Assembly (NCBI GenBank): GCA_017993715.1
Contig: JAGOME010000017.1
Location: forward strand, 1-58,681
Source of the DNA: Phycicoccus sp.
Lineage (GTDB): Bacteria; Actinomycetota; Actinomycetes; Actinomycetales; Dermatophilaceae
DNA length: 58,681 nt
Direction: 5' to 3'
Part shown: positions 50,121-58,191 of the stretch, piece by piece
Layout of the letters: every line of letters starts with the position of its first letter
Numbering within the stretch: position 1 is the first letter of the stretch
Position numbers and translations under genes: made by a program
Notes under the pieces: generated by a model
Seen by the model: the letters and a program-made list of their open reading frames with translations, nothing else
Told to the model about the DNA's origin: nothing
Databases searched by the model: none

Positions 50121-51301
50121 GTAAACACTCCTTTGACGGCAGACCAGAGGTCGTCAAGCCGGGCCCACCCGACCTGGATCAACGCTTGCCCGCCCGCGGT
50201 GGACCACAGGGCCGCCCCCAGGGCGAGCAGGGCGATACCCAGCATGACGACGAGCGAGAGGGTCGAGATGCGCGAGCGGTATAGCCGGTTGACGCCCTTG
50301 GCATCCACGAGCTTGCCGCCGACCCGCAGGCGGGTCAGGAAGGTGCTGGCCATCCCCGACCGGCCCTTGTCCAAGAACTCAACGAGGGTCACGTGCGTTC
50401 CTACGGCCACGATCAGGCTCGCCCCCTTGTCGTCGGCCAGGAGCATGGCGACGTCCTCGCTGGTCCCCGTAGCCGGGAACACGACCGGCTCGACACCGAG
50501 GTCGACGACACGCTGTTGGCCCGGGGCCCGCCCGTCCCGGTAGGCATGCACGACGATCTCGGCACCGCAGGTCAACGCCGCGTCGGACACGCTGTCCATG
50601 TCGCCGACGATGAGATCGGGTTTCAGGCGCGCCTCGATCAGGGCGTCGGCCCCGCCGTCGACGCCGATGAGCACCGGTCGATACTCCCGGATGTAGTGGC
50701 TCAGGTGCGCGAGGTCCTCTTTGTAGTGATACCCACGCACGACGATGAGGACGTGTCGACCATCCAGCTCGGTGCGGATGTCCGGGACGCCGACCCCGTC
50801 CAGGAGCAGCTCGCGCTCCTGGCGCAGGAACTCCATCGTGTTGGCGGCGAACGCCTCGATCTCATCGGAGAGGCCGGCGCGGGCCTGCGTGAGCGACTCC
50901 TCGATCGACTCGGGCGTCTGCACCGTCCCCACAGCGACCACGTCGCGTCCCAACCGGATCTCACCCTCGTGCAAGACGAGGGGCTGCCCGTCGCGCAACG
51001 CGGACATCACGGCCGGTCCGGCATCGTCGACGAGCGGAATGCCGCCCGCGACGAGGATGTCGGGGCCAAGGTTGGGGTACCGACCGCTGATCGAGCGCGA
51101 CGCGTTAACCACCGCAGCGGGGCGGCAGGCCACCAACGCCTCCGCGCTGACCCGGTCGAGGTCGAGGTGGTCGATCACGGCGATATCGCCAGGCTTCAAG
51201 CGCTTGGTCAGGTTCTTGGTCCGTCGGTCGACCCGCGCGGGCCCGGACACCGCACCATCGGGCAGGGCGGTGCCGTCATCGGGGCGAAGACGTAGGCGCA
51301 T
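50117..51301 (-). CDS. steA: SteA-like cytokinetic ring protein (thiamine pyrophosphokinase-like domain)
   Basis: About 394 aa. ATG at 51301 is preferred because GAGG lies about 8 nt upstream; ATGs at 51310 and 51307 are possible but too close to it. The central part has the thiamine-pyrophosphokinase-like signature IGVDGGADALIEARLKPDLI and VGDMDSVS. A C-terminal membrane segment follows at about 350-372 (TLSLVVMLGIALLALGAAL). SteA of corynebacteria forms a complex with SteB and supports cell separation. Synteny recN-steA-mctB matches mycobacteria (Rv1696-Rv1698). Confidence 0.85.
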   Translation of the reverse strand: MRLRLRPDDGTALPDGAVSGPARVDRRTKNLTKRLKPGDIAVIDHLDLDRVSAEALVACRPAAVVNASRSISGRYPNLGPDILVAGGIPLVDDAGPAVMSALRDGQPLVLHEGEIRLGRDVVAVGTVQTPESIEESLTQARAGLSDEIEAFAANTMEFLRQERELLLDGVGVPDIRTELDGRHVLIVVRGYHYKEDLAHLSHYIREYRPVLIGVDGGADALIEARLKPDLIVGDMDSVSDAALTCGAEIVVHAYRDGRAPGQQRVVDLGVEPVVFPATGTSEDVAMLLADDKGASLIVAVGTHVTLVEFLDKGRSGMASTFLTRLRVGGKLVDAKGVNRLYRSRISTLSLVVMLGIALLALGAALWSTAGGQALIQVGWARLDDLWSAVKGVFT

Positions 51302-51319
51302 CCGCATCATCCTCGCATG

Positions 51320-53020
51320 TCAGGAAGTCGCGGCGGCACCATCGGCCAGCAGCGTGCGAGCGTGTTCTCGGGCGACCTCACTGACCGTCCCGGACAGCAT
51401 TCTCGCCAACTCATCGACCCGCTCCTCCCCGGTGACCACGCGGACATCACTACGAGACACTGACCCCGACTTGGCCTTGGCGACCACGAGGTGGTGATCG
51501 GCAAAGGCGGCTACCTGCGGCAGGTGGGTGACCACGATCACCTGGGTATGCCGCGCCAGCTCGGCGAGTCGGGCACCGACCGCCACGGCGGCTCGGCCCC
51601 CGACCCCGGCGTCCACCTCGTCGAAAACGAAGGTCGGGACGAGGGCTGACTCGGTTGCCGTGGCCACCTCGATGGCCAGCATGATGCGTGACAGTTCACC
51701 ACCGGAGGCGGCCCGAGTGATCGAGCGGAGGTCGGCCCCGTCGCGCTCCCCGATCATCAGCTCTACCTCGTCGGCGCCGTCGGCGGTGAGCGCTGCGAGG
51801 GGGCGGACCTGCACGGCCAGCCGGGTCGAGGCCATGGCCAACCGCCCGAGTTCATCGGTGATCCTGTCACCGAGCCGGGCCGCCGCCCGTTGGCGTGCAT
51901 CGGTGAGCTCGCGGGCCGTGGCCGAGCGCTGCTCCGCCACGGTGGCCAGCTCCCGCTCGAGGGTGGCCACACGTTCGTCGTCGCCGAGCAGACCACCCAG
52001 TCGTGCCGCAGCATGGCGACTCCACTCCAGGACTGCGTCGATATCGGCGCCGTAGAGGCGCGTCAACTCGGCGAGTCGGGCCCGCCGAGCATGGACCTCG
52101 TCGAGTCGGCCAGGTTCGACATCGAGGTTGGCACGATAGCCGGCGATGTCCGCGGCCAGATCCGCGACCAGGTGGGAGACCTCCACAAGCCGGTCGCCGA
52201 GGGAGCGCAGGTCGGGATCGACCTCGAGGACAGGACCAAGGGCGCCTCGGGCGCGAGCCAGGGCGTCCAGGATCCCGGGGGCGCCGGCGCCGTAGGCCTC
52301 ATCATCGCCGGCGAGGATGACTTGGGCCTCGTCGGTGGCCACGCGCAGTTGCTCGACATGACCCAACCGTTCGCTGAGGGCGGCCAGTTCCACGTCCTCG
52401 CCGGGTGCGGGGTCGACCTGCTCGATGAGGTCGAGCCCGGTCTGCAAGGCCTGGGCCTCCTGCGCCCGCTCGCGGGCGTGCTGACGGAGTTGCGTCAGCT
52501 CGGCCATGAGGTCCGCATGTCGACGGTGCGCGTGGCGGTACCCCTCGAGGAGCTGGCGCAGCTCGTCGCCACCGGCGGCATCGAGGAGCTCACGGTGCTG
52601 GTCCAGGCGTTTGAGCCGCCACTGATCTGCCTGGCCATGGATCGCGACGAGCTGTTCGCCCAGCTCGGTGAGCAGGGAAACGGGGGCGGCCCGGCCACCG
52701 ACGTAGGCGCGGGAGCGGCCCTGCACGCTGACCGTGCGGACCAGGACCATGCCATCGGCCACATCGCCCCCGGCCTGCTCCGCCCGCGCCAAGGCAGGGT
52801 GGGTCTGCGGCAGCTCGACCAGGCCCTCGACCACGGCCCGGTCCGCACCGGAGCGGACCAGGCCCGCATCAGAGCGGGAGCCGAGCAACAGACTCAGGCT
52901 CGTCACGACCATGGTCTTGCCCGCCCCGGTCTCGCCGGTGACAACACTCAGCCCGGGCCCCAACTCGAGGACGGCCTCATCGATCACGCCAAGATCGGTG
53001 ATCCGGATCTCTGTCAGCAT
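51320..53020 (-). CDS. recN: DNA repair protein RecN
   Basis: SMC-like ATPase acting early in double-strand break repair. ATG at 53018-53020 (MLTEIRITDLGVIDEAVLEL) is two bases after the nadK stop; in-frame sequence upstream belongs to nadK. 566 aa. Walker A GETGAGKTM at 29-37, AIHGQADQWRLKRLDQHREL, central coiled-coil arms at about 150-360, signature ASGGELSRIMLAIEV and Walker B PTFVFDEVDAGVGGRAA. No LexA box was recognised, since it lies inside the operon. Confidence 0.95.
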   Translation of the reverse strand: MLTEIRITDLGVIDEAVLELGPGLSVVTGETGAGKTMVVTSLSLLLGSRSDAGLVRSGADRAVVEGLVELPQTHPALARAEQAGGDVADGMVLVRTVSVQGRSRAYVGGRAAPVSLLTELGEQLVAIHGQADQWRLKRLDQHRELLDAAGGDELRQLLEGYRHAHRRHADLMAELTQLRQHARERAQEAQALQTGLDLIEQVDPAPGEDVELAALSERLGHVEQLRVATDEAQVILAGDDEAYGAGAPGILDALARARGALGPVLEVDPDLRSLGDRLVEVSHLVADLAADIAGYRANLDVEPGRLDEVHARRARLAELTRLYGADIDAVLEWSRHAAARLGGLLGDDERVATLERELATVAEQRSATARELTDARQRAAARLGDRITDELGRLAMASTRLAVQVRPLAALTADGADEVELMIGERDGADLRSITRAASGGELSRIMLAIEVATATESALVPTFVFDEVDAGVGGRAAVAVGARLAELARHTQVIVVTHLPQVAAFADHHLVVAKAKSGSVSRSDVRVVTGEERVDELARMLSGTVSEVAREHARTLLADGAAATS

Positions 53021-53021
53021 C

Positions 53022-53936
53022 TCAGCGGGCCGTCCGGGGGCCTCGCCAGCCGTGGACCGGAAGGTCGAGCTTACGCACGAGTCGGTCGGCGAAAGGCAGC
53101 GTCGTAAACCGCGCCAGCCGCACCGGCTCGGCGGAGCGGACGACCTCGATCCGGGAACCCGGAGGGACATCGGTCGCCCGCCGCCCATCGCACCAGACGA
53201 CGGCCGAGCCATCCGTGTGCGGCAGCACCTCGACGGTCAGTTGGCTGCTCGGCCCGACCACAACCGGCCGCGCGAACAGGGCATGCGCCGAGATCGGCAC
53301 AACGAGCAGCGCCTCGACATCAGGCCACACGATGGGCCCACCCGCCGAGAAGGCGTAGGCCGTCGACCCGGTCGGGGTCGCCATGACCAGTCCATCGCAG
53401 CCCCACGTCGACAGCGGACGCCCATCAATGCCGACAGCGAGCTCGATCATTCGCTCGCGCGCGGCCTTCTCGATGCTGACCTCGTTCAAGGCCCAGCTCC
53501 GGAAGACCTCACGATCCCCCGCGGACACCACGACCTCGAGCGCCATTCGCTCGTCGACCACCCATTGCCGGGCCAGGATGTGCTCGACGGTCCGACCGAT
53601 GTCGTCACGTTCGATCTCGGCGAGAAAGCCGACGTGCCCCAGGTTGAAGCCGAGCAAGGGCACCCCACTGCCCCGGGCGAGCTCGGCGCCACGCAGGATC
53701 GTGCCGTCACCACCGAGGATCACCACGAGCTCACATCCGGCCGCGGGGTGCGACGGATCGCCCGCGACGAGCACTCCCTCCTGGAGGAGTCGGTCGCTAT
53801 GGGCTTCTCCCTCCGGGATGACCAGCTCGATCCCCTCGGTTCGCAACCGATGCACGACCTCGACCGCGACCTCGATGGCCTCTGGTCGCTGGGGGTGCAC
53901 GAGCAGGAGGATGCGACGGATCAGGGTGGAACTCAC
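53022..53936 (-). CDS. nadK: NAD kinase
   Basis: Phosphorylates NAD+ to NADP+, using ATP or polyphosphate in actinobacteria. 304 aa. GGDGT at 75-79 with following ILRGAEL; second signature WGCDGLVMATPTGSTAYAFS; FNLGHVGFLAE and NEVSIEKAARERMIELAV also conserved. GTG start at 53934-53936 overlaps the tlyA stop. Polyphosphate use is a family property, not visible directly; a ppk2 gene lies 10 kb away. Confidence 0.96.
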   Translation of the reverse strand: MSSTLIRRILLLVHPQRPEAIEVAVEVVHRLRTEGIELVIPEGEAHSDRLLQEGVLVAGDPSHPAAGCELVVILGGDGTILRGAELARGSGVPLLGFNLGHVGFLAEIERDDIGRTVEHILARQWVVDERMALEVVVSAGDREVFRSWALNEVSIEKAARERMIELAVGIDGRPLSTWGCDGLVMATPTGSTAYAFSAGGPIVWPDVEALLVVPISAHALFARPVVVGPSSQLTVEVLPHTDGSAVVWCDGRRATDVPPGSRIEVVRSAEPVRLARFTTLPFADRLVRKLDLPVHGWRGPRTAR

Positions 53937-54859
53937 AGTCCTCCTTCATTGCCGCGCAGAGCCTCTGGCTGGGACGCCCGACTGGCTGCATGTCGCGTGA
54001 GCTCGGCGAGGGTGTCGATGACGACCGCAGTCATTGTCGCCGATGGCTCAGGCCGCAACCACAACAGGTACTCAACGTTGCCTGCGCCGCCGTGGACGGG
54101 GCTCTCCCGAATGCCGTGTGCATGCAAGCCGCACTCGCGGGCGGCAAGCAGGACGCCCTCGACCACTTCCTGGCGTTGCTGCGACGACGTGACCACCCCG
54201 TCGTTCCCGAGTCGTTCACGCCCGACCTCGAACTGGGGCTTGACCAGAACGACGGCGTGTCCGCCGGATGCTAACTGCGCGGCGAGGGCGCCGACAACGA
54301 GCCTGAGGGAGATGAAGGACAGATCGGCAACGACGATGTCGAAGGGTCCGCCGAGATCGGTCGGCCCCATGTCACGGATCGACGTCCCGGACCGATCTGT
54401 GACTCGGGGGTCTTGCGCCAGCTCCGAGACGAGCTGGCCATGCCCGACATCGAGGGCGACAACCTGCGCCGCACCGTGCCGCAGCAGCACCTGGGTGAAG
54501 CCTCCGGTGGAGGCACCGACGTCCAGGGCCCGACTCCCGGCCACTCGGGCTGCGACGGGCGGCCACGCTTCGAGCGCGGCGACGAGTTTGACTGCGCCTC
54601 GGCCAACCCAGGCGTGAGCCTGATGCTCATCCCCGGACGCGGGATCGAGGTCGATGTCGGTCGCTGCTGAGACCGTCATCGCGGGCTTAGCGGCGGCCAC
54701 GCCGTCGACGATCACGAGTCCTTGGTCGATGAGCTCGCGCGCCCGGGCCCGAGACCGGGCCAGGCCACGCTGGACCAGCTCGACATCCAGCCGCGTGATG
54801 TCAGCCGCCGAGATCCGCCAGGCGCCCCTGCAAGGTCCGCTGGACGCGCTCTCCCGCAT
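53933..54859 (-). CDS. tlyA: TlyA-family rRNA 2'-O-methyltransferase (start uncertain)
   Basis: Homologues methylate C1409 of 16S and C1920 of 23S rRNA and make the cell susceptible to capreomycin. S4 RNA-binding domain RLDVELVQRGLARSRARARE is followed by the FtsJ-like core: SAM motif ALDVGASTGGFTQVLL, VVADLSFISLRLVVGAL, VLVKPQFEVGRE and SGNVEYLLW-like GNVEYLLWLRPEP. The first canonical codon is ATG at 54859, which adds about 20 unusual residues and overlaps the upstream gene by 59 bp. Family N-termini would instead start at ATC 54797-54799 (MTRLDVEL), one base after that gene's stop. Both are possible. Confidence 0.93.
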   Translation of the reverse strand: MRESASSGPCRGAWRISAADITRLDVELVQRGLARSRARARELIDQGLVIVDGVAAAKPAMTVSAATDIDLDPASGDEHQAHAWVGRGAVKLVAALEAWPPVAARVAGSRALDVGASTGGFTQVLLRHGAAQVVALDVGHGQLVSELAQDPRVTDRSGTSIRDMGPTDLGGPFDIVVADLSFISLRLVVGALAAQLASGGHAVVLVKPQFEVGRERLGNDGVVTSSQQRQEVVEGVLLAARECGLHAHGIRESPVHGGAGNVEYLLWLRPEPSATMTAVVIDTLAELTRHAASRASQPEALRGNEGGL

Positions 54860-54998
54860 CGATCAGGTCGTCGAGATCGGTGATCGATGCCGCCGCCAAG
54901 TCACTGATCACCGCATCGATGACCAGGTCACCGGTCTCGGGGCGCTCACGGGTGGCCGACTCGGGACTATCGAGGGGCGTGAGGGTCTGCTCGCTCAT
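54801..54998 (-). CDS. Small conserved acidic protein upstream of tlyA
   Basis: 65 aa, acidic, no membrane segment. ATG at 54996-54998 has AGGGGTGAG upstream. ETGDLVIDAVISDLAAASI and DDLIDAGERVQRTLQGRLADL look like two helices. A small gene of about 58 residues sits at the same place in mycobacteria (Rv1693, between Rv1692 and tlyA), supporting a real gene. Function unknown. The stop lies 1 bp from a possible ATC start of tlyA. Confidence 0.75.
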   Translation of the reverse strand: MSEQTLTPLDSPESATRERPETGDLVIDAVISDLAAASITDLDDLIDAGERVQRTLQGRLADLGG

Positions 54999-55002
54999 GC
55001 AC

Positions 55003-55764
55003 TCACCCCTGGGCGGAGGCGGAGGCCGGGGACGAGGTGACCTTCTTCGCCACGGTCTTCTTCGCCGGGGGGGACTTCTTGGCCGGGACAGACTTCTTGA
55101 CCGCCACCTTCTTGGCCGGCGCGGTCTTTTGGGCAGTGGTCTTTTTCGCCGTGGCCTTCGCGGCCGGTGCTGACTTCGCCGCGACCTTCTTCACCGTCGC
55201 CGCCTTGGCTGGTGCTGACTTCGCCGCGACCTTCTTCACCGTCGCCGTCTTCTTCACCGTCGCCGTCTTCTTCGCTGTCGTCTTCTTTGCGGCAACCGGC
55301 TCCGCGGGCTCCTTTGCGGGCGCTGCTGAGGTGGTGGCCGGTGTCTTCGTCGCTGACCCGGCAGCCGCCCGCCCAGTCACGGCAGCGGTCGCGCCGGCGA
55401 TGGCGGTCGCCGCTGATGATCCCTGCCCCGGTAGCGACTGCCGCAGCTCATCCAACTGTCCGAAGAGCTGCTGGACAGATTCGTTGAGTCCGTTCAAGTC
55501 CCGGGAGAAGGACTGCTCGAGCTGGGCGCGCACGCCATCGACCTCATGTCGGATGAGGGCGACGAGCTGCTCGCGATTCTTCTCTGCGGCATCGAGCAGC
55601 CCGTCGGCTAGTTGCGAGGCCTGCTTGGCGAGCTTCTTGCCTGCCTTCGGCGCCGCAGCACTCACGGAGAGCAACTCCGCGGCTGCGTCGTTGGCGGCCG
55701 CCTTGGTCATCTCCCCCAGGCCCGTGGCGAGTTCAGCGAATCCTTGGATCGACCTCTTGGCCAT
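55003..55764 (-). CDS. Phasin-like protein with histone H1-like Lys/Ala tail
   Basis: 253 aa. Residues 1-120 form an Ala/Gln-rich helical, phasin-like region (KNREQLVALIRHEVDGVRAQ, QQLFGQLDELRQSLPGQG). From about 145 to the end it is a low-complexity Lys/Ala/Thr/Pro tail with repeated KKTATVKK and VKKVAAKSAP units, like histone H1 or PhaF. PhaF uses this layout to tether polyhydroxyalkanoate granules to DNA. Whether this host makes PHA is unknown here; a nucleoid role is the alternative. ATG at 55762-55764 with GGGAG upstream; ends 4 bp before the next gene. Confidence 0.7.
   Translation of the reverse strand: MAKRSIQGFAELATGLGEMTKAAANDAAAELLSVSAAAPKAGKKLAKQASQLADGLLDAAEKNREQLVALIRHEVDGVRAQLEQSFSRDLNGLNESVQQLFGQLDELRQSLPGQGSSAATAIAGATAAVTGRAAAGSATKTPATTSAAPAKEPAEPVAAKKTTAKKTATVKKTATVKKVAAKSAPAKAATVKKVAAKSAPAAKATAKKTTAQKTAPAKKVAVKKSVPAKKSPPAKKTVAKKVTSSPASASAQG
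55166..55247. repeat. Exact 37-bp coding direct repeat in the Lys/Ala tail
   Basis: Identical 37-bp copies at 55166-55202 and 55211-55247 (GGTGCTGACTTCGCCGCGAC, CTTCTTCACCGTCGCCG), 45-bp period, encode the repeated ATVKKVAAKSAPA unit. A shorter related repeat (GTCTTCTTCACCGTCGCC) follows. Such repeats can expand and contract. Confidence 0.8.
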
Positions 55765-55811
55765 GCTCGGCTCTCCCTCGTGTGCTGATCAGCGACTCCC
55801 CGGACGGGTGC

Positions 55812-56750
55812 CTACTCCACCGTAGCGGTCGAGGCCACCAGATCGTGGAGCCGCGTGACGGTCTGTGTCAGCCAGCCATCGTCAACGGGGCCACCATCCT
55901 GGTGCGCCCAGCCCCACTCGAGGGTCCGCCGCAGATCCATCAACACGGGATCGTCGGCTGGCCGCGAGAGCCAACGCAGATCGGGGGCGACCCAGGTCGG
56001 CCGTCGATGGGGCGGCGCCAGCAGGACATCGCGCAGGTCGTTGACACCGGTCAGGACGAGCAGCGAGTCGATGCCGACCGAGTTGGCACCTTCGATGTCG
56101 GTGTCCAGCCGGTCCCCCACCGCGAGAGCGTCGCCAGGAGACACGGCCATGCGCTCAAGACACAGCCGGTACAGCGGCGGGTACGGTTTGCCGGCAACGA
56201 GGTCCGGATCGCGCCCTGCCGCCAAGCGCACGGCACCGATCAGGGATCCATTGCCTGGTGCCACCCCGCGATCGGTCGGCAACGTCAGGTCGGTGTTGGT
56301 GGCGATCCAGATGGCGCCGCCCTGAATGGCGTAGGCCGCCTCCGCCAGATCGGCGGCTTGGACACCGCGTCCGTAACCCTGCAGGACAGCCGCCACGTCC
56401 GAGGTCGCCGTACGCGAGACCACAAAACCCTCGGACTCAGCGGCGGCGGCAACTCCGGGGCCCCCCACGGCCAGGACGGTGGCGCCGGTCGCGATCAGCC
56501 TCGACAGCTCCCAGGCCCCCGCCTCGGCACTGGTCGACACATCCCCCGCAGAAACCGCAAGACCCAAGCTCACCAGATGGCCGGCCACCTCCGCAGGGAG
56601 ACGGCTCGCGTTGTTCGTCGCGAAGTGGACGGGCTCGGTGCCCGCGCTCAGCGCATCAATCGCGTGCGGCACGGCGGCTGGTCCGCGGTAAACGACACCA
56701 TCAAGGTCGCACACCAATGCGGCGTACCCGTCGCGCAGCGCACCGATCAC
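55812..56750 (-). CDS. HAD-IIA hydrolase (NagD-like phosphatase)
   Basis: 312 aa, GTG start at 56748-56750 overlapping the TPR-gene stop (GTGA). Motif I LVCDLDGVVYRG contains D15 and D17; motif II HFATNNASRLP; the C2 cap lies between; motif III LVAGKPYPPLYRL; motif IV AVGDRLDTDIEGANSVGI. In mycobacteria the equivalent gene (Rv1692) encodes a glycerol-3-phosphate phosphatase, so glycerolipid recycling is a reasonable guess. No direct evidence for substrate here. Confidence 0.88.
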   Translation of the reverse strand: MIGALRDGYAALVCDLDGVVYRGPAAVPHAIDALSAGTEPVHFATNNASRLPAEVAGHLVSLGLAVSAGDVSTSAEAGAWELSRLIATGATVLAVGGPGVAAAAESEGFVVSRTATSDVAAVLQGYGRGVQAADLAEAAYAIQGGAIWIATNTDLTLPTDRGVAPGNGSLIGAVRLAAGRDPDLVAGKPYPPLYRLCLERMAVSPGDALAVGDRLDTDIEGANSVGIDSLLVLTGVNDLRDVLLAPPHRRPTWVAPDLRWLSRPADDPVLMDLRRTLEWGWAHQDGGPVDDGWLTQTVTRLHDLVASTATVE

Positions 56751-57829
56751 CGGGGGGGACCTGACTCCGTGACGGCGTCCCCATCCGGATCTGCCATGTC
56801 GAGGTCCGGCTCATCGTCATCGCCGAAGTCTTCGTAAACCGTGCCGGCCAGCTCGTCCAGTCTTTCGACGGCGTCGGTCTCACCATCGTGGTCGGCCGAT
56901 GCTGATCGTTCGAACCAATCCCGGGCCTCCTCGATGCGCCCCAACCCGACGAGCAAGTCCGCATAGGCGTAGTGGAGTCGGAAACTCGACTTCTTCTTCA
57001 GCTCGGGCAGTTGCAGGGCAACCAGGGCGGCATCGAGCTGGCCGAGGTCGCGACGAATGCCGCTGACCACGATGGCAAGTTCGGCCCGGTCCTCTCCGAC
57101 CAGCGCTCGTGCCTCGGCTGAGGATGCCAACTCTAGGGCGCGGGTGTGTCGGCCCAGACCGCGCTCGGCGTCGACCATGAGCGGAATGAGGTGATGCGAT
57201 CCGGTGATCCGACGCACCGTCCGGAACTCCGCAAGGGCGCGCGAGTAGTCGCCCATCCGATACGCCACCATCCCCAAGGCTTCATGGGCGGCGCCCACCC
57301 GGCCGGCCCGCCGGACAGCGGTCTCCGCGTGGGCGAGGGCCGCGTCGATCTCGTCGGCCGCTAACAGGGCCGCCACCATCACGAGATGCTGGGCCACCCC
57401 TTCGGCATTCTCCTTGCTCAGCGTGCGCAGCTGCTGGTGCACGGATCGATCGAGCTCCTTGCCGGTCACGCCTTCCGGGATCTTGGGCTCCGGCAGACGG
57501 GCAGACTTGGGCACCAGTCGCGGACCGCTGTCCGGTCGCCCGGACCCGCCGCGCGCAGAATCCTCTCGGCGCCCACCCACAGCGGGGCCCCCACCGCCTG
57601 ATCGGCCATCGCGAGCACCCTGACGATCGCCGCCACGGCCAGCACTCCCCGTCCGCTCGTCGTCGCGGCCTGTGCGCCCGGACTTGGCAGGGAACGAACC
57701 GCCACCCCGGCGCTCTCCGCCAAAGCCACTGCCTCGACCACCACTGCCTGAGCCAGCACTGCCTGAGCCAGCACTGCCAGAACCACGGGGACGACCCCCC
57801 TGAGGGGACCGGCGCCTTTCGTCACTCAC
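56747..57829 (-). CDS. TPR-repeat protein with disordered Gly/Arg-rich N-terminus
   Basis: 360 aa. GTG at 57827-57829 has AGGAGGAAGAA just upstream, so it was chosen over codons further out. Residues 1-115 are disordered, rich in Gly, Arg and Ser, with SAGSGSAGSGSGG repeats. From about 150 on there are helical TPR-type hairpins (AHEALGMVAYRMGDYSRALAEF, in part GMVAYRMGDYSRALAEF; HYAYADLLVGLGRIEEARDWF). The tail is acidic (DFGDDDEPDLDMADPD). It corresponds to the TPR gene (Rv1691) before the HAD gene in mycobacteria. Function unknown. Confidence 0.8.
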   Translation of the reverse strand: MSDERRRSPQGGRPRGSGSAGSGSAGSGSGGRGSGFGGERRGGGSFPAKSGRTGRDDERTGSAGRGGDRQGARDGRSGGGGPAVGGRREDSARGGSGRPDSGPRLVPKSARLPEPKIPEGVTGKELDRSVHQQLRTLSKENAEGVAQHLVMVAALLAADEIDAALAHAETAVRRAGRVGAAHEALGMVAYRMGDYSRALAEFRTVRRITGSHHLIPLMVDAERGLGRHTRALELASSAEARALVGEDRAELAIVVSGIRRDLGQLDAALVALQLPELKKKSSFRLHYAYADLLVGLGRIEEARDWFERSASADHDGETDAVERLDELAGTVYEDFGDDDEPDLDMADPDGDAVTESGPPR

Positions 57830-57947
57830 TTCTTCCTCCTGGGCCAAAGCTCCTGGGCCTACCGCCGGCCGCCACCTGAACGGCATCCGTGGCGACTCTA
57901 GCGCCGCCTGACGCACCAGTCGTTGACTACCGTGACTACACAAATGC

Positions 57948-57979
57948 CGAAGGGGCCCGCCAAATGGCGAGCCCCTTCG
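57948..57979 (-). terminator. rRNA operon terminator
   Basis: Long stem after the 5S gene on minus: CGAAGGGGC pairs with GCCCCTTCG and CGCCA with TGGCG, with one mismatch between and a 2-nt loop. T-rich GGCATTTGTG follows. The hairpin would stop rRNA transcription before the TPR gene (start 57829). Positions 57830-57947 hold the presumed promoter region of that gene; no box was convincing. Confidence 0.75.
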
Positions 57980-57988
57980 TGAAAGTAT

Positions 57989-58107
57989 GTCCGGCTGCGT
58001 CCTACTCTCCCACACCGTCACCAGTGCAGTACCATCGGCGCTGAAGGGCTTAGCTTCCGGGTTCGGAATGGAGCCGGGCGTTTCCCCTTCGCTATAACAG
58101 CCGAAAC
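57989..58107 (-). rRNA. rrf: 5S ribosomal RNA
   Basis: About 119 nt on minus. Begins GTTTCGGCTGTTATAGCG and contains the conserved GGGGAAACGCCCGG, CATTCCGAACCCGGAAG and GATGGTACTGCACTGG stretches, ending GGGAGAGTAGGACGC then AGCCGGAC. The ends pair (TTCGGCTG with CAGCCGGA). Exact ends are approximate by 1-3 nt. Confidence 0.97.
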
Positions 58108-58191
58108 TCTATGGAGATTTCAGTCATTCCCGACCGTATCTCGGGAACTGCACAGTGGACGCGAACAAACAGAAGTCTTTTAATGTGTGTA

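Noticed and set aside
58108-58191. tRNA gene in the 23S-5S spacer
   Set aside because: The 84-nt spacer has no cloverleaf or conserved T-loop.
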